From Diploptera punctata (taxonomy: Eukaryota > Arthropoda > Insecta > Blattodea > Blaberidae), in contig JASPKZ010001598.1 of assembly GCA_030220185.1 (NCBI GenBank), positions 1,136,501 to 1,200,500 on the forward strand: 64,000 nt of DNA. The letters are read 5' to 3'. Each line of letters opens with the position of its first letter. The stretch's first letter is position 1. Of the stretch, positions 1 through 11,030 are shown in pieces. The notes beneath the pieces are model-generated. The model was given only the letters and a program-made list of their open reading frames with translations, was not told the origin of the DNA and did not search any database. A program made the translations under genes and the position numbers.

Positions 1-390
1 AAGTCAGCTTATCTAGAAAGAAACACGTGGTATTACATGCACCTCTTAATGCACCGGCGTACAAGACATTCAACTTTATTCAGGAATTTATTTATTAGTT
101 ACTTCTAACCTATCTGTATCATGCAATAAGGGTAGATTTACAGAGTAAACAAGTATATTAAATATTTGTATTTACCATTTTCATCCCCCAGTGATCACTG
201 AAATAAACATGATTCCACTTCAGCTGTGATGTTGGTAATTTATTGTACCAGCGCCTGGGTGCGCTTTGACCCATTCTTATGTTTATTTTTGTAATTATTG
301 TGTTGGAGTTGAAAAGTGTGTCCCGATTCAACTTTTTTTGTAACTTTTGGTCAATTTAATTTGATGAAATAATGGTGCCTATATGACTTT

Positions 391-812
391 GGAGATATTT
401 CAGAATACAGTTCTTAGAAAATTTTTTTGTACGCAATGGAGAGATGAACAGACAGGTTGAATGGAGAAGACTACATAACAATGAACTGCATTGTCTTTAC
501 ATAGGAATCCAGGCATACTAAACATAGTTAAGTCTTCGTAGACTGCGATGGGCAGGACATGTTGCACGTATGGTTAATGAAAGACGTGCATGGAAGCTTC
601 TTGTAGGAAAGCCAGAAGGAAAACGCCCAGTTTGGTCGACCCAGAATGAGGTGGGGAGAACAACATTAACTATGATTTGATTGAATGTAGATTATATACA
701 GGGAATGATTGGAAAGCATTAGCTCAGTATAGGGATGTATGGAGAGCTTATGTCCGCGCGGCCATGAACCTACGGGTTCGATAGTGCCAGTGAGTAAGTA
801 AGTAAGTAAGTA
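391..812 (+). mobile_element. LINE family A, 3' fragment
   Basis: C-terminal end of a non-LTR retrotransposon ORF. It encodes pieces of the family signature (RLRWAGHVARM, then GRPRMRWE, then AYVRAAMNLRVR and stop) but single-base insertions break the frame several times. After the stop comes the family's short tail, four units of taag. This is the first of about twenty copies in the window. It is dead: the reverse-transcriptase and endonuclease parts are missing. The clade is not assigned; the tail type resembles RTE-like elements. Confidence 0.85.
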
Positions 813-1185
813 TATAACTTGGAGAAGTTCTGGGTTTTGTAGGATTGTTGTGACAAGGGTTAGGATTGATTGAAGGGAGGAATTTGGGATAGTTGTGAAA
901 AGGGTTAGGATTTGTTGAAGAGAGGAATTTGGGGAAGATGGGATGCTTGTAGTGTGGATGTGTTTCCGAGTTTCTTGGAGGTGTAGTTGGACTAGGCTTA
1001 GTTGGAATAGTTGTTGTTGGACTAGGCTTGACTGTGGTCTTCTGCCTGGTCTGATGTTGCCTAGGTTGTCTGGACTGTAGGTATCTTTGGAACACTGGGC
1101 ATTGCCGGTGGCTCGCCGAGTGTTCCATGTTGCAGTTGGTGCATTTAGGTGTGGTCTGGTCACATTCTGCTACTTTGTGAAATTA
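812..1185 (-). pseudogene. Non-LTR retrotransposon ORF1 (gag-like) C-terminal remnant with zinc knuckle
   Basis: On the minus strand an open frame of about 125 codons encodes CTNCNMEHSASHRQC, spacing C-x2-C-x3-H-x6-C. This is the knuckle arrangement of Jockey-type ORF1 proteins, which bind element RNA. The knuckle is followed by a proline/threonine/serine-rich tail with two imperfect repeats ending in NPNP; at DNA level this is a roughly 48-bp unit repeated at about 850-945. No start codon upstream of the knuckle is visible, so this is the 3' end of ORF1. The partner ORF2 cannot be identified here. A host CCHC protein is possible but less likely in this setting. Confidence 0.55.
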
Positions 1186-1200
1186 TTTTTCTTGGTTATT

Positions 1201-2373
1201 TAACTCAGGCCCCAAATGGGAGTCGATGACCAATCAGTTCCAATCAATTTTGTTTTACAACCAATCACAATCGTGTTATTTATCTACCTCAATATTTATC
1301 TATTCTGTTTATCATATTAAAGAAAAGTTCTTACATTTTAATATTCTGAACAGGTCAGAGCATTATTTTGCAGTGACTGACTCTCGAACAAATAGCAAAT
1401 AATGAACAGATTCTTTCCAATTACACATTCGATAATTGTGTGTTCAATAATTGAGTTTTTAAACACTGATTTTACGGAGTTGTTTCCTAAAAAAAATATT
1501 TAATAATCTATAATGTTGGTTATAATACATAGTTCGATGTGTTTCATTTTTTTTCCACTAGAATATCTTCTTACAACATTGCGATCCTATTTGGCAATAC
1601 ACTGAGCAACAAAAATTAAACTTTTTGTCTCAGAAAAAAAACGTAATTCTCATAGTATTTTTTCTCCCGAATTCAAATATGATATCGATTTTTCTCCATC
1701 ACGCAAGGTTTCCGAGAGACAGGCATTTATAATTTCAAACACTTTAATATTTTCTACATTCGTAACTACACAATATTCGAACATTTGGACTCAAATAGAA
1801 GTAAGAAATTACTATTTTCTGCTATATTTCGCCTGTAGAGCATCCCTTTTGATGGTCCAACAATAATCGGCCAGCATATTAGGATTCCACTTGCCTTGAT
1901 ATATCTTTTCCATAGCTGAAATCTCCTGATGAAAGTGTTCCTCGTGCTTATTTGGTTTTATTCCACAATGGATAAATGGATGAAAAAAATTTTATTAAAA
2001 AATAATTATTTAAATCCATTATTTGAAATTGAAATAAAAAAACTGTGGGCGATGGAGAAATTCCGAATACATATTTGAAAACACGATACAAACTGCATTA
2101 AGTACAATTATTGGTACTCATGAGACAAAAATCATGTTGAACAGTGTAATGTGATCTAGTTTCAGTGATGAACAAAAGAAACAAACTTTTCTCATTTGTT
2201 ATCAAACATCGCCGTTTACATTAAATATATACATATTTTAAAATAAATATACCCTATTTAAATAATGATTTGTGAGTAAACAGCTTAATTTTATTCGTTA
2301 AATAGTCCTAACAAATGCCACTCTTGATTTCCAAATTCTCTAGATAAATTGGAAATTACTCGTAGCATTACTT
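1201..2373 (-). mobile_element. Family H repeat, interrupted by a CACTG element
   Basis: A non-coding interspersed repeat of about 600 bp seen in several copies (also 21.7, 22.3, 31.3 and 60.4 kb). Its ends form an imperfect 18-bp inverted repeat of form AAsTmATrCCACrArTGm, which suggests a DNA transposon. Here it is split at 1599-2147 by another element. Orientation is opposite to the 21.7-kb copy. Confidence 0.6.
1599..2147 (-). mobile_element. CACTG-ended element (family I), copy 1
   Basis: A 549-bp element starting acactgagcaac and ending gttgaacagtgt, so the termini are inverted repeats with two mismatches in eleven. It lies inside family H and is flanked by AAT on each side. On the minus strand it encodes the degenerate end of a protein with FHQEIS, YQGKWNP and ADYCWT blocks ending near YSRK. 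That protein end recurs in copies at 32.4 and 63.5 kb. I recall similar uncharacterised arthropod repeat proteins but cannot assign a function. CACTG termini recall the CACTA/Chapaev groups. Confidence 0.6.
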
Positions 2374-2974
2374 ATGATAAATACGCCTAAGTTATTCTAA
2401 CTATTCAGTCAAATAAAAAAATCTGTAGCGATCTTTAGGAACCAATAGATTTGAATTCATAGGTAAATGATTCCTCGGAGGCTCAAAGACCGATGAAATT
2501 TTAAAAATAAAAAAATAATAAAACTGAAATAAAATCTATTAATTCTAAAATCTCAATTTCGAGTGGATGGTGAAGATCAATTGTTGTTTCGACTGAAAAT
2601 TAAAAACCAAAATGGGCTGAAATACCTCAATAATAGTAGGCTAATAAAATTGTAATTATTATCATTATTATTAATGATAATTATTATTATCGTACTATTA
2701 CTACTATTAAAATAATTACAGTATTATCTTTCCAGTCGAGATTTTCTGGCAGCTCTTCTCCAAAAATCAATTTCAACTGTACTACTACTACTACTACTAC
2801 TACTACTAATAATAATAATAATAAACAGGTTTATTACATATTATCACATCTTCCTGTGACGAATGTTCTGTAGGCTACTCCTATCCTTTTCTCCGAATCT
2901 CTCTGCTTTCCCAGTCCCATTCTTGCAATTATTTTTCAAAAAAATCGCTTCTATTAGGCCTACTGCCACTACTA
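2374..2974. other. AT-rich non-coding sequence with trinucleotide runs
   Basis: No gene seen. It holds imperfect att/aat/act tracts around 2640-2720 and 2780-2824. At 2714-2782 there is a minus-strand scrap of LINE family F encoding VEIDFWRRAARKSRL. Confidence 0.6.
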
Positions 2975-3488
2975 CTACTTACTTACTTACTCACTGGCAC
3001 TATCGAACCCGTAGGTTCATGGCCGCGCGGACATAATCTCTCCATACATCCCTATCCTGAGCTAATGCTTTCCAATCATTCCCTGTATAATCTACTTCCC
3101 TCAAATCATAATTAATGTTATTCTCCCACCTCATTATTGGTCTACCAACTGGGCGTTTTCCCTCTGGCTTTCCTATAAGAAGGTTCTATGCAAGTCTTTC
3201 ATTCCCCATACGTGCAACATGTCCTGCCCATCGCAGTCTACGAGACTTAACTGTTCTTATTATATCTGGTTTCCTATAAAGACCATGTAGTTCATTGTTA
3301 TGTAGTCATCTCCATTCACCTGTCTGTTCATCTCTCTTTGGTCCAAATTTTTTCCTAAGTACTTTATTCTCAAATACTTGTAATCTCATTTCCTCCCTTA
3401 AAGTAAGAGTCCATGTTTCGCACCCATATAATATAACTGGTAGAATAATAGTTTTATATATTTTCAGTTTAACGTTTTTTGAAAGATG
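2975..3488 (-). mobile_element. LINE family A, 3' fragment
   Basis: Minus-strand copy with the complete tail: (ctta)n at 2977-2993 is the reverse of the family's taag tail. Upstream coding covers the ILYGCET, LREE, FGPKRDEQTGEW and GRPxMRWE blocks. Frameshifts and substitutions leave no usable ORF. The 5' break is at the LSKNVKLK block, followed by act/aat repeats. Confidence 0.85.
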
Positions 3489-3508
3489 TTACTACTACTA
3501 CTACTACT

Positions 3509-3541
<33 letters not shown>

Positions 3542-3542
<1 letters not shown>

Positions 3543-3841
3543 GGGGGCACGCCGTAGCGTAGTGGTTAAGACACTGCGCTACAAGTCAGAAGGTCAAGGG
3601 TTCAAGTCCCTGTGGGGTCAGGATTTTTAAACTGATCAAAACCTTCTGGCGGCACTATGGCCCTGGGGTCGACTCAGCCTCTAACATAAATGAGTACCAG
3701 ACGCTTGTTCTGGGGGTAAAGGCGGCCGTCACAAACAGGGCTGACAACCCGGCTGACATCAAGTGCCGATTGTCTACAAAAAGTGGGAGCCTTAACCTCA
3801 CACTACCCCAAGGGCCTCCCGAGGCCTGTAGTGGAACTACT

Positions 3842-3843
<2 letters not shown>
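3542..3843 (+). mobile_element. tRNA-derived SINE, family S4
   Basis: About 300 bp. The head has an A-box-like tagcgtagtggttaag and a B box gggttcaagtccc, the split Pol III promoter of a tRNA-derived SINE. The body contains ggcggccgtcac and gggcctcccgaggcctg blocks that recur in reverse at 14541-14828. It ends in an (aat)n array, as a SINE 3' tail would. Confidence 0.8.
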
Positions 3844-3910
<67 letters not shown>

Positions 3911-3912
3911 TG
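3843..3912. repeat. (AAT)n microsatellite
   Basis: About 68 bp of aat units attached directly to the 3' end of the S4 SINE, so it is probably that element's expanded tail. Confidence 0.9.
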
Positions 3913-4611
3913 CCTAATAATATAGTAGTATAAAATCTTAGTTTATTGTTTTACATTATGGCCTCCCAATTACATGTAGTTTCCTAAGATATATATTGTA
4001 ACAATAAAATGTACAATAGATCAATGCAATACTAAAATCAATATAGCCAGACTACTTTACGCTCCACAATGCATAGGTTTAAAGTAAGCATTTGAGGATA
4101 TGAATTCAAAATATACTTGGATTCTTACACGAAATGTTCCTCCCCTAAAAGAGATATGTTAGAGGGTTTGGTTTTTGTAAGAGTAAAAAACTTATGTTTT
4201 TTTAGAAGAGGGCGGCTTTTATAACCAATGAGCTTTTAGTAACACTCCCCCTTAAAATAGAGATAAGATAGCTTAGTGCTCGCAACATGGCATGCTGGGC
4301 TGCCTACATTCTATATCGTAAATTCCAAGATTTACAATGTCTAAGCCTTCTGGGTTAAATCATTTGTATTAATTCTTGTCGGATCTACTTAACCGAACAT
4401 ATTTATGGTTCATTCTATCGTAACGAACGTCATATTTTACCTACACTTTTTCATCTATTATGATTAGAGAAACTCCATTATTTATAAGGTCCTAATACAG
4501 CCAGAGTTATTATAGAGATAGGATTTAAGACTAATTAGAATAAAATTACTAGTAGACTAAAATATATTAAACTAATAGGAAAAATAAGAGGGGACTTGAA
4601 ATAAATGGTCA
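3913..4611. other. Non-coding AT-rich sequence
   Basis: No ORF, RNA gene or recognisable repeat seen. It may be old unique sequence or a decayed element. Confidence 0.5.
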
Positions 4612-5345
4612 TCATCATCATCTGCTTGCAGATGACAAAATAATAATAGCAAATTCCGAAGATAATCTACAGAAAGGTCTGTATGAACTTAACAAAATTA
4701 CAGAAGAATATGGTTTGAAGATATCTACAGAAAAAACAAAAATTATGGCATTTCAAGGTGTAGATCCTGTCAAAAGTAAAATTGTACTGGACAATAAAAT
4801 TTTGGTGCAGGTGAATAATTTTACATATCTAGGATGCAATATCTCATATGAAGAAGAAAAGGATGTAAATGCAAAAATATCTAAATTTTTAAGAATTTTA
4901 GGGTTAATAAATTCTATCTTCAAGCCACAGTTAGTCCAAAAGTATTCAAGATTAAAAGTGTATAAAACACTGGTTCTTCCAACTCTTTTGTATGGTAGCG
5001 AAGTATGGACGTTGAAACAGAAGGATATACAGAGACTTAGATCTGCTGAAATGAGATATCTTCGGAGAACTGCAGGATACACACTACTAGATCACAAAAA
5101 AAAGAAGACATTTTAGAAGAATTACACATGGAATCTTTAGAAAACAAAATTTCTGATTATAAGTCAAGATGGATGCAACATGTTCATCGAATGGAAGATC
5201 ACAGAATACCCAAACACATGTTAAGATATCAACCTGCAGGAAGAAGAAGACCAGGACGTCCACTCAAAAGACTTTTGGATGGTGTTTCTCTTGAGGCCGA
5301 AACAGGTCAACAAATGGCCTAAATTCGTGAATGTACTATGATGAT
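4612..5345 (+). mobile_element. LINE family D, RT-to-3' end
   Basis: The longest family-D copy. It starts at the reverse-transcriptase active-site box, here LADDKIIIANSE, where Y/F of the usual (Y/F)ADD is replaced by L. It continues through FTYLGCNIS and LLYGSEVWTLK to RWMQHVHRM and GRPLKRLLDG, then stops. One frameshift in the A-run near 5095-5105 splits the frame into 133 and 64 codons. The 3' end is a gatgatcatcatc tail. It is 5'-truncated exactly in the RT, as aborted target-primed reverse transcription would leave. Copy 2 is at 12480-12804. Confidence 0.85.
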
Positions 5346-5735
5346 CATCATCATCTGCATTCTTGGATTAGGTCTGTTGACCCGTTCCGACTTCAGCCCA
5401 TCTCTTTCTATGTCTGCCCACATCTCGGGTGCCTTTAGGTTTGTATTTTGTTATTTGTTTTGGATATCTATCTTCATTCATTCTGTCTAAGTGTTGCTTC
5501 CATTTTTTGTCTATAGGCTATGTATCTATTTTATCAGTTATTGCAAATATTTCAAGTTCCTGTCTTATTTCTGTGTTCTTGATTCTGTCTTCCTTAGTGC
5601 ACCTTTTAACAGATCTCAAAAATTTCATTTGCCGCCGTTATCCTACTTAGATCTTGTTTTTTATGTATCCAGGCTTCTAATCCATAGAGCAGTACCGGTA
5701 CTGCCAATGTTGAAATAAATGGTAATAACATTAAG
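5337..5735 (-). mobile_element. LINE family J, 3' fragment
   Basis: Minus-strand LINE tail: VPVLLYGLEAW and a degenerate AAxEIFEI block are readable near 5620-5720, then multiple stops. Its (atg)n-type tail abuts the tail of the family-D copy, so two LINEs meet tail to tail. Confidence 0.65.
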
Positions 5736-5918
5736 TCTTCTTCTTCTTCTTCTTCACTTCCTGGTTCCTGTTCCGTCTTCACTAATAGATCTAAGACCAT
5801 CTCTTCGGAGGACGTCCGACATCTCTTCTTTCTCTCGGAAAATAATATAAGATTTTATTTGGCAATCTACTTTCTCCCATTCTTTCTACGTGTTCTTTCC
5901 ACTAATTCTTGTTGCTAA
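5735..5918 (-). mobile_element. LINE family K, 3' fragment
   Basis: Begins with a (ctt)n run, the reverse of an (aag)n tail. The preceding coding encodes RRDVGRPPKRW-like sequence closely matching the plus-strand copy at 38495-38800 (GRRDVGRPRKRW). Only the last 60 or so codons remain. Confidence 0.65.
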
Positions 5919-5932
5919 CATATTTTTTTGCG

Positions 5933-6563
5933 CGATATGCTTATAAATTATTTCAATAATCGGTTCCTACTTGAAGGTCAATTAATTGAAGTTGCATGGA
6001 CAATTGCCGTGCGTTTTGTCGTACTTACAGCAATGGCGATCATGATTGAAAATTCAGCTTCCTATATTTCGGGATAGCCAACCTAAATAACTATACTGTA
6101 ATATTACATTTACTCCCACGTGCGGGAAGTAAAACCACTGCTCTATACTAAGTACAATGTATATACAAAAAATCCAAAAGGTAGTTTTTAATATACATTA
6201 TACGAAACAAACCACTGCATATTAAATGAACTGAACTTTATTTGAAACAATATAAAACAATAAATACGTACTTGCGGCCATGTTATCAATAATAATGGTC
6301 TCACGGCCTCCTGTACTTTCAACTAATAAACATTGCCCACACTGTTAACGTTACTCAATTGTTTATAATGAACATACACATTTCCGAAAAAGATGTTATC
6401 ATTTTACTACTATTTATTATTTTGAAAACACCATCTCGCAAAAAGTAATGTACAACGCACGTTTGTGAAGTGTTTTACAGAATCTCGGAAATTAAAAACC
6501 TCGCTATCGCTCGGTTTTTAAACATTTTCCTCGATTCTGTAATTACCACTTCCCAACCCTGCA
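5933..6563 (-). mobile_element. Family G interspersed repeat, copy 1
   Basis: A non-coding repeat matching 9088-9661 in the opposite orientation over most of its length. Shared blocks include tcccacgtgcggga, tacttgcggccatgttatc and cattgcccacactgttaacg. One end has a hairpin centred on tcgctatcgctcgg flanked by acagaatc/gattctgt. It carries about 65 bp near the gcgcga end that copy 2 lacks. Class unknown; a non-autonomous DNA transposon is the best guess. Confidence 0.6.
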
Positions 6564-6564
6564 T

Positions 6565-6715
6565 CGTAATAACTATTCTTTGATGGAGTAGATCTGCTGT
6601 TCTTCACGGATATCCTCATTTCTTATCTGGTCCATTCTAGTGCATCCTTTTACTCTTCTTAAAAATTTCATCTCGGCTGCTTGGATTTTACTCAAAATAA
6701 AGTATAGGTCATAAT
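6565..6715 (-). mobile_element. LINE 3' fragment (J/K-like)
   Basis: A minus-strand frame encodes AAEMKFLRRVKGCTRMDQIRNE, the block between the RT thumb and the C-terminal GRP motif in these LINEs. Both ends are truncated. Confidence 0.65.
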
Positions 6716-6723
6716 AATAATAA

Positions 6724-7518
6724 TAACTCATTAGCGCTATTAAAACCCTAGGTTCACGGCTGCGCAGGCATAAACTCTCCACACATCGCTATCTTGAACT
6801 AATGTTTTCCAATCATCTCCTGTATAATCTACTCGCCTCAAATCATGGTCTCCCACTTCATTCTTGGTCTACCTACCGGGCGCTATCTTTCTGGCTTTCC
6901 TACAAGGAATTTTAAAGCTCTTCTTTCATTCTTCATTCGTGACATATGTCCTGCCTATCGCATTCTACGAGAGTTAGCTGTTCTTATTATACCTGTTTTC
7001 ACATAAAATATCGAGTAAATCGCTGTTATTTACTCTTCTCCATTCACCTGTCTGTTCGTCTCTCTATAATCAAAAAATTTACTTAAGAACTTTATTCTTA
7101 ATTATTCGTAATATTTTCTCTCCCTCGTTTCGCAACCATATAATATGTAGTAGTAGTAGTCTAATGCCCATTAGCTTGGATGTGTTCCATTTGCTTTCTT
7201 GCTTCCCAATAGAGTCCTGCCAGAGTTCTTGTAGGTGACATCTTCAGAGCCTCACAGTTAGCTAGATGATCTTTGTCCATGGTAGTGTTATTGTCTTGGC
7301 ACAGGATACAATTTGGAGAGTTGAAGATTCCAATTTTATGGAGGTGTGCTGCCAGGTATTCATGGCCTGTTAACAGTCTGAATGTTGCTACTGCTTCGTG
7401 CCTTGGTTGTTCAGGTATTAAGTTTTTATTCTGCGAGATAGCACCCATATAATATAACTGGAAGAATAACAGTTGTAGGCTATATATTTTCAGTTTAAGA
7501 TTTTTTAATATATTTAAT
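6724..7518 (-). mobile_element. LINE family A fragment split by a nested LINE
   Basis: Diverged family-A copy on the minus strand in two pieces, 6724-7146 and 7441-7518. The break lies in the block encoding YMGA near ccatataatat. That 11-mer is present on both sides of the insert (7136-7146 and 7445-7455), which marks it as a target-site duplication. Confidence 0.8.
7147..7440 (-). mobile_element. Jockey/R1-like LINE ORF2 C-terminus inserted in LINE A
   Basis: A 294-bp insertion bearing a minus-strand frame of about 95 codons. Encoded residues include FRLLTGHEYLAAHLHKIG, then CILC and HLANC, the cysteine/histidine cluster (C-x2-C ... H-x4-C) found after the RNase H-like region in many Jockey and R1 LINE ORF2 proteins. 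The ORF ends in a stop followed by a (tac)n tail at the left edge. The flanking 11-bp duplication shows this is one target-primed insertion, heavily 5'-truncated. It appears younger than its family-A host. Confidence 0.75.
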
Positions 7519-7529
7519 CTCTGTGAAAG

Positions 7530-7798
7530 AATTAAAAAGGAACACTATTATCAGAGGAAAACTTGGAGTAACAAGTTTAAATGAAGATATACAAAGATAC
7601 CAACAAGAATGGAAAAATCATCTGAGGAGAATGGCAAGAAATAGGCTTCCAAAATTGGCATTCCAATATACTCCAAGTGGACATAGGGACCAAGGAAGAC
7701 CAAAACATCGGTGGAAAGATCAAGACCATATTCGCTAGGTTTACCGTACAGGCCACATGGCCTAAAACGAATTTGTTCATAATGATGATGATGATGAA
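7530..7798 (+). mobile_element. LINE family B, 3' fragment
   Basis: Encodes NTIIRGKLGVTSLNEDIQRY, then RRMARNRLPKLAF and GRPKHRWKDQDH before the stop. The 3' UTR ggtttaccgtacaggccaca leads to an (atg)n tail. Nearly identical to the longer copy at 27931-28487, so these are relatively recent copies. Confidence 0.85.
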
Positions 7799-7990
7799 AG
7801 AACTAAATATTATTAAAATGCTTATCTTCAGCACATATTACGAATCAATGAACAGCGCATACCAAGAAGAATGTATAATTATAAACCAAAAGGGAGAAGA
7901 ATGTTGGCAAGACCATTGAAGGGATGGAAGGACCAATTCGACCTATAATGAGATCGGAACTGGCCATTGGGCTTAATCCTTGTGGTTGAT
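7795..7990 (+). mobile_element. LINE 3' fragment (family V)
   Basis: Frames give a degenerate RMNSARIPRR and KGRRNVGRPLKGWKDQ ending, then DxDEH-like 3' sequence with a gatgatgaac tail. It directly follows the family-B tail. Confidence 0.55.
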
Positions 7991-8165
7991 GATGAACATT
8001 TTTTTAGAAAACTAGAGACGACAAAAGCGTCTGTAATGCGTAATAGCATGCGTTTCCAGTATTCTTTTACGACCACGAAAATCTGCAGAATCATGATCCA
8101 CACATCCCGGATCCCTTCCGTAGGACTCACCCCTTCGACTTTTTCTTACTAAATAATTTATGCAT

Positions 8166-8236
8166 CTCGACCGGATTTGAACCCAAAAACCTCGACTCCA
8201 AAAGCAAAGAATTTAACTCCTAGACTACCGAGGGCG
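8166..8236 (-). other. tRNA-like sequence (SINE head or tRNA relic)
   Basis: The reverse strand reads tagtctaggag (A-box-like) and gggttcaaatcc (B box) 40 or so bases apart. Stems are imperfect, so this is not a convincing functional tRNA. Confidence 0.45.
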
Positions 8237-8671
8237 ATGGTCTATAAATAGGTATGAACAAAAAACGTACGTAGGCCATGCATTGGACAACCTTTAAATC
8301 CTTCATTCGATGAAGGCACCATTTTCATTACTTAAGCTATGTGACTTGTTTAGTCGTGTTATTGAGATTGTTAAATGTAGTTTTAAATACTGCATATGGT
8401 AGAATAACATGTCTATCTGGTAGAAGAACAGCTGCGAGATAAATATTACGTGATAATTGCCCTTCAGGCAACTATTGTGACGTCTACCTCAAGGTACATC
8501 ATCTCTGTCATAATTAAATGCTGATCAGCAATCATCCATTCACACTGCTTTTCAATTATTATTTACATCTAGCGCAACACATTATTAATTTATAATTAAA
8601 TTAATACATATAATTATTTGGTATTACTGATAAATTAACAAGCGTCTCTTAAATTGTGTTTTTAAGAAATC
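8237..8671. other. Non-coding sequence
   Basis: No gene or repeat recognised. Confidence 0.5.
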
Positions 8672-9077
8672 ATACGGTGGACTAGTGGTTATGCTCCTTG
8701 GTTATGCCTCTGGTCCCGAGGGTCGCGGGTTCAAACCCGGCCGGGGTCGATGGATTTTTTAGGATGGAAAAATCCAAGGAGAAAGTCCTCCAGGAGGGAC
8801 TTTAAGCCGTGGGTCCCGAGTCTGAAGATTTTCAGGCTCGTAAAAGATAATTAAGCCTGAATGAAAAGACCTCTAAGCAAAATTTACCGAATTTTCCCGT
8901 CCTAGTACTACCTTGGTTTCCTAGATGTCAGTATGAGGCGGAACGCTGACCACGGACCACTAAAATGGCATCTATACGAAAACAAGTGTAACTAAATTAG
9001 TATGGTTCAAATTCTTCCCTGCAGGGGGAGAGCCCTAAATATCTGTTAAAGGAAACGATGGGCTTACAAGATACAAG
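8672..9077 (+). mobile_element. tRNA-derived SINE, family S2
   Basis: Head actagtggttatgctcc (A box region) and gggttcaaacccggcc (B box), then a body with gggtcccgagtctgaagat, ttcccgtcctagtact and gtgtaactaaattagtatgg, ending gatgggcttacaag. About 400 bp and near full length. Other copies are at 19.8, 33.7, 52.3, 59.0 and 59.8 kb. Confidence 0.85.
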
Positions 9078-9087
9078 AAGAAGAAAG

Positions 9088-9661
9088 ATGCAAGATTGGG
9101 AAATGGTTTTTACAGAATGGAGGAAAACCGAGCGATAGCGAGGTTTTTATTTTCCGAGATTCTGTGAAACACTTCAGAAACGTGCGTTGTACATTATTTT
9201 TTTCGCGCGATGGTGTTTTCAAAATAATAAATAACAGTAAAATAATAGCATCTTTGTTGGAAATATTTGCGTTCATTATAAACAATTGACTAACGTTAAC
9301 AGTGTGGGCAATGTTTATTAGTTGAAACAACAGGAGGCCTTGAGAACAATTATTGATAACATGGCCGCAAGTACGTACTTATTGTTTTATATTGTTTCAA
9401 ATAAAGTTCAGTTCATATAATATGCAGTGATTTGTTTCGCATAATGTATATTAACACTAGACTACATTTTAGATATTTTCTGTATATACATTGTACGTAG
9501 TATGCATAGAGGGCAGTGGTTTTACTTCCCGCACGTGGGTGTAAATGTAATATTACAGTACTTATTTAGGTTAGCAACCCCGAAATGTAGAAAATTGAAC
9601 TTTCAATAATTGTCGCCATTCTGGTAAGTACTACAAAACGCACTATCGCGCAAAAACAAAA
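9088..9661 (+). mobile_element. Family G interspersed repeat, copy 2
   Basis: Inverted relative to 5933-6563 and sharing its hairpin with tagcgag/ctcgcta, plus cccgcacgtgggtg and ggccgcaagtacg blocks. Non-coding. Confidence 0.6.
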
Positions 9662-9904
9662 TTTTACATAAGGGGATATTTCTGTTTTTACGTTTTTCAT
9701 TCTTTTTTCACTTTTTTTTATATTTTTACCTTTTAGAGTTGAGGTTGTTCTTATGATTTTTTTACAAAACTTCATTCCTTCTTAATGGACACAGAAAACA
9801 TCACAAATATATAGGTCCCTTCATTTAAAACTGAGTAGGCCTACGTGTTAATGCTCTAGCAGCTGTAATTAACAAAGTAAAATAGAATTAGCTCACGAGC
9901 AAAG

Positions 9905-10313
9905 AAAGAAAGTATTACGAATTTTTCAGAATAAAGATTTTAGGAAAAAGTTAGGGCGAAAGAGAGATGAACAGACAGGCGAATGTGAAAGACCACATAA
10001 CAGAGCGCTACATGGTCTTTATAGGAAACCAGGTATAAAAAGAACAGTTAAGTCTCGTAGACTGCAATGGGCAGGACATGTGGCACGAGTGGGGAATGAA
10101 AAACTTGCATGGAAGCTTCTTGTAGGAAAACCAGAGAGAAGACGCCCTGTTGGTAGACCAAGAATGAGGTGGGAGAATAACAATAACCATGATTTGAAGG
10201 AAGTAGATTATACAGGGCATGATTGGAAAGCATTAGCTCAGAATAGGGATGCATGGAGAGCTTATGTCAGCGCGACTATTAACCTACGTTTCGATAATGC
10301 CAGTGAGTAAGTA
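9905..10313 (+). mobile_element. LINE family A, 3' fragment
   Basis: Encodes AWKLLVGKPERRRPVGRPRM and RWENNNNHDLKEVDYTGHDW in one frame near the end. The upstream part is frameshifted. Ends gccagtgagtaagtaagg with a degraded taag tail. Confidence 0.85.
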
Positions 10314-10920
10314 AGGAAATGCAGTGAGGTTGGGATATGAACCCGGGATTTCGCTGTGTGTGATGATTTTTTTCTGTCTCCAACACATGTGTTTACAAAG
10401 TTCATCCTACTCATCCTCTTACTCGAAACATGGAGAAATCACACCCGTTTTAAGAAACGACCAGCTCACATTTTTATTTATGATACTACCTACCGCACAT
10501 CAATTTGAAGTATCCGTGCATTGTTGACCGCGCTGTTACTACTTTCAACGGCGAGTGTGTGTCAGATGTTTTATTATCGTTACGTTTTGTATATTTCAAG
10601 AGTTTCTAGTTGGCAGTTGTTCGCTCATATTTTAGTGTTAATGAGAAGTCCGTTTTATAAGGTTAATTATAGCTTCTAAGTTTAATGAAAGAAAATATCG
10701 TTCTATTTAGATTTTAGAATTAGATTATACATAAAAATATATATTTTATTTAATTTTAAAAATAATTTTACTAATATATGAATATTATTTTAATAAAAAA
10801 TTAAAAATAATATCACTATATATTATCTATTTATATTTAAATTAATTGGTTTATCTTAGATCCTATTTAAAACGGTAAAAAAATCGGATCATGTGACCCC
10901 CAAATGAAGAAGAATAATAG
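10314..10920. other. Non-coding sequence
   Basis: No feature recognised. The part around 10730-10870 is extremely AT-rich. Confidence 0.5.
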
Positions 10921-11030
10921 TATTGAGCATGATTTGAATGATGTAAAAGTGTAGATGAAAGCATTAGCTCAGGATAGGGATGCATGGAGAGTTTATGTTA
11001 GCCCGGCTACGAATCACCAGTTCGATAGCG
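10921..11030 (+). mobile_element. LINE family A scrap
   Basis: Matches the last 110 bp of family A (gcattagctcaggataggga to the stop region) with many substitutions. Too decayed to translate. Confidence 0.6.
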
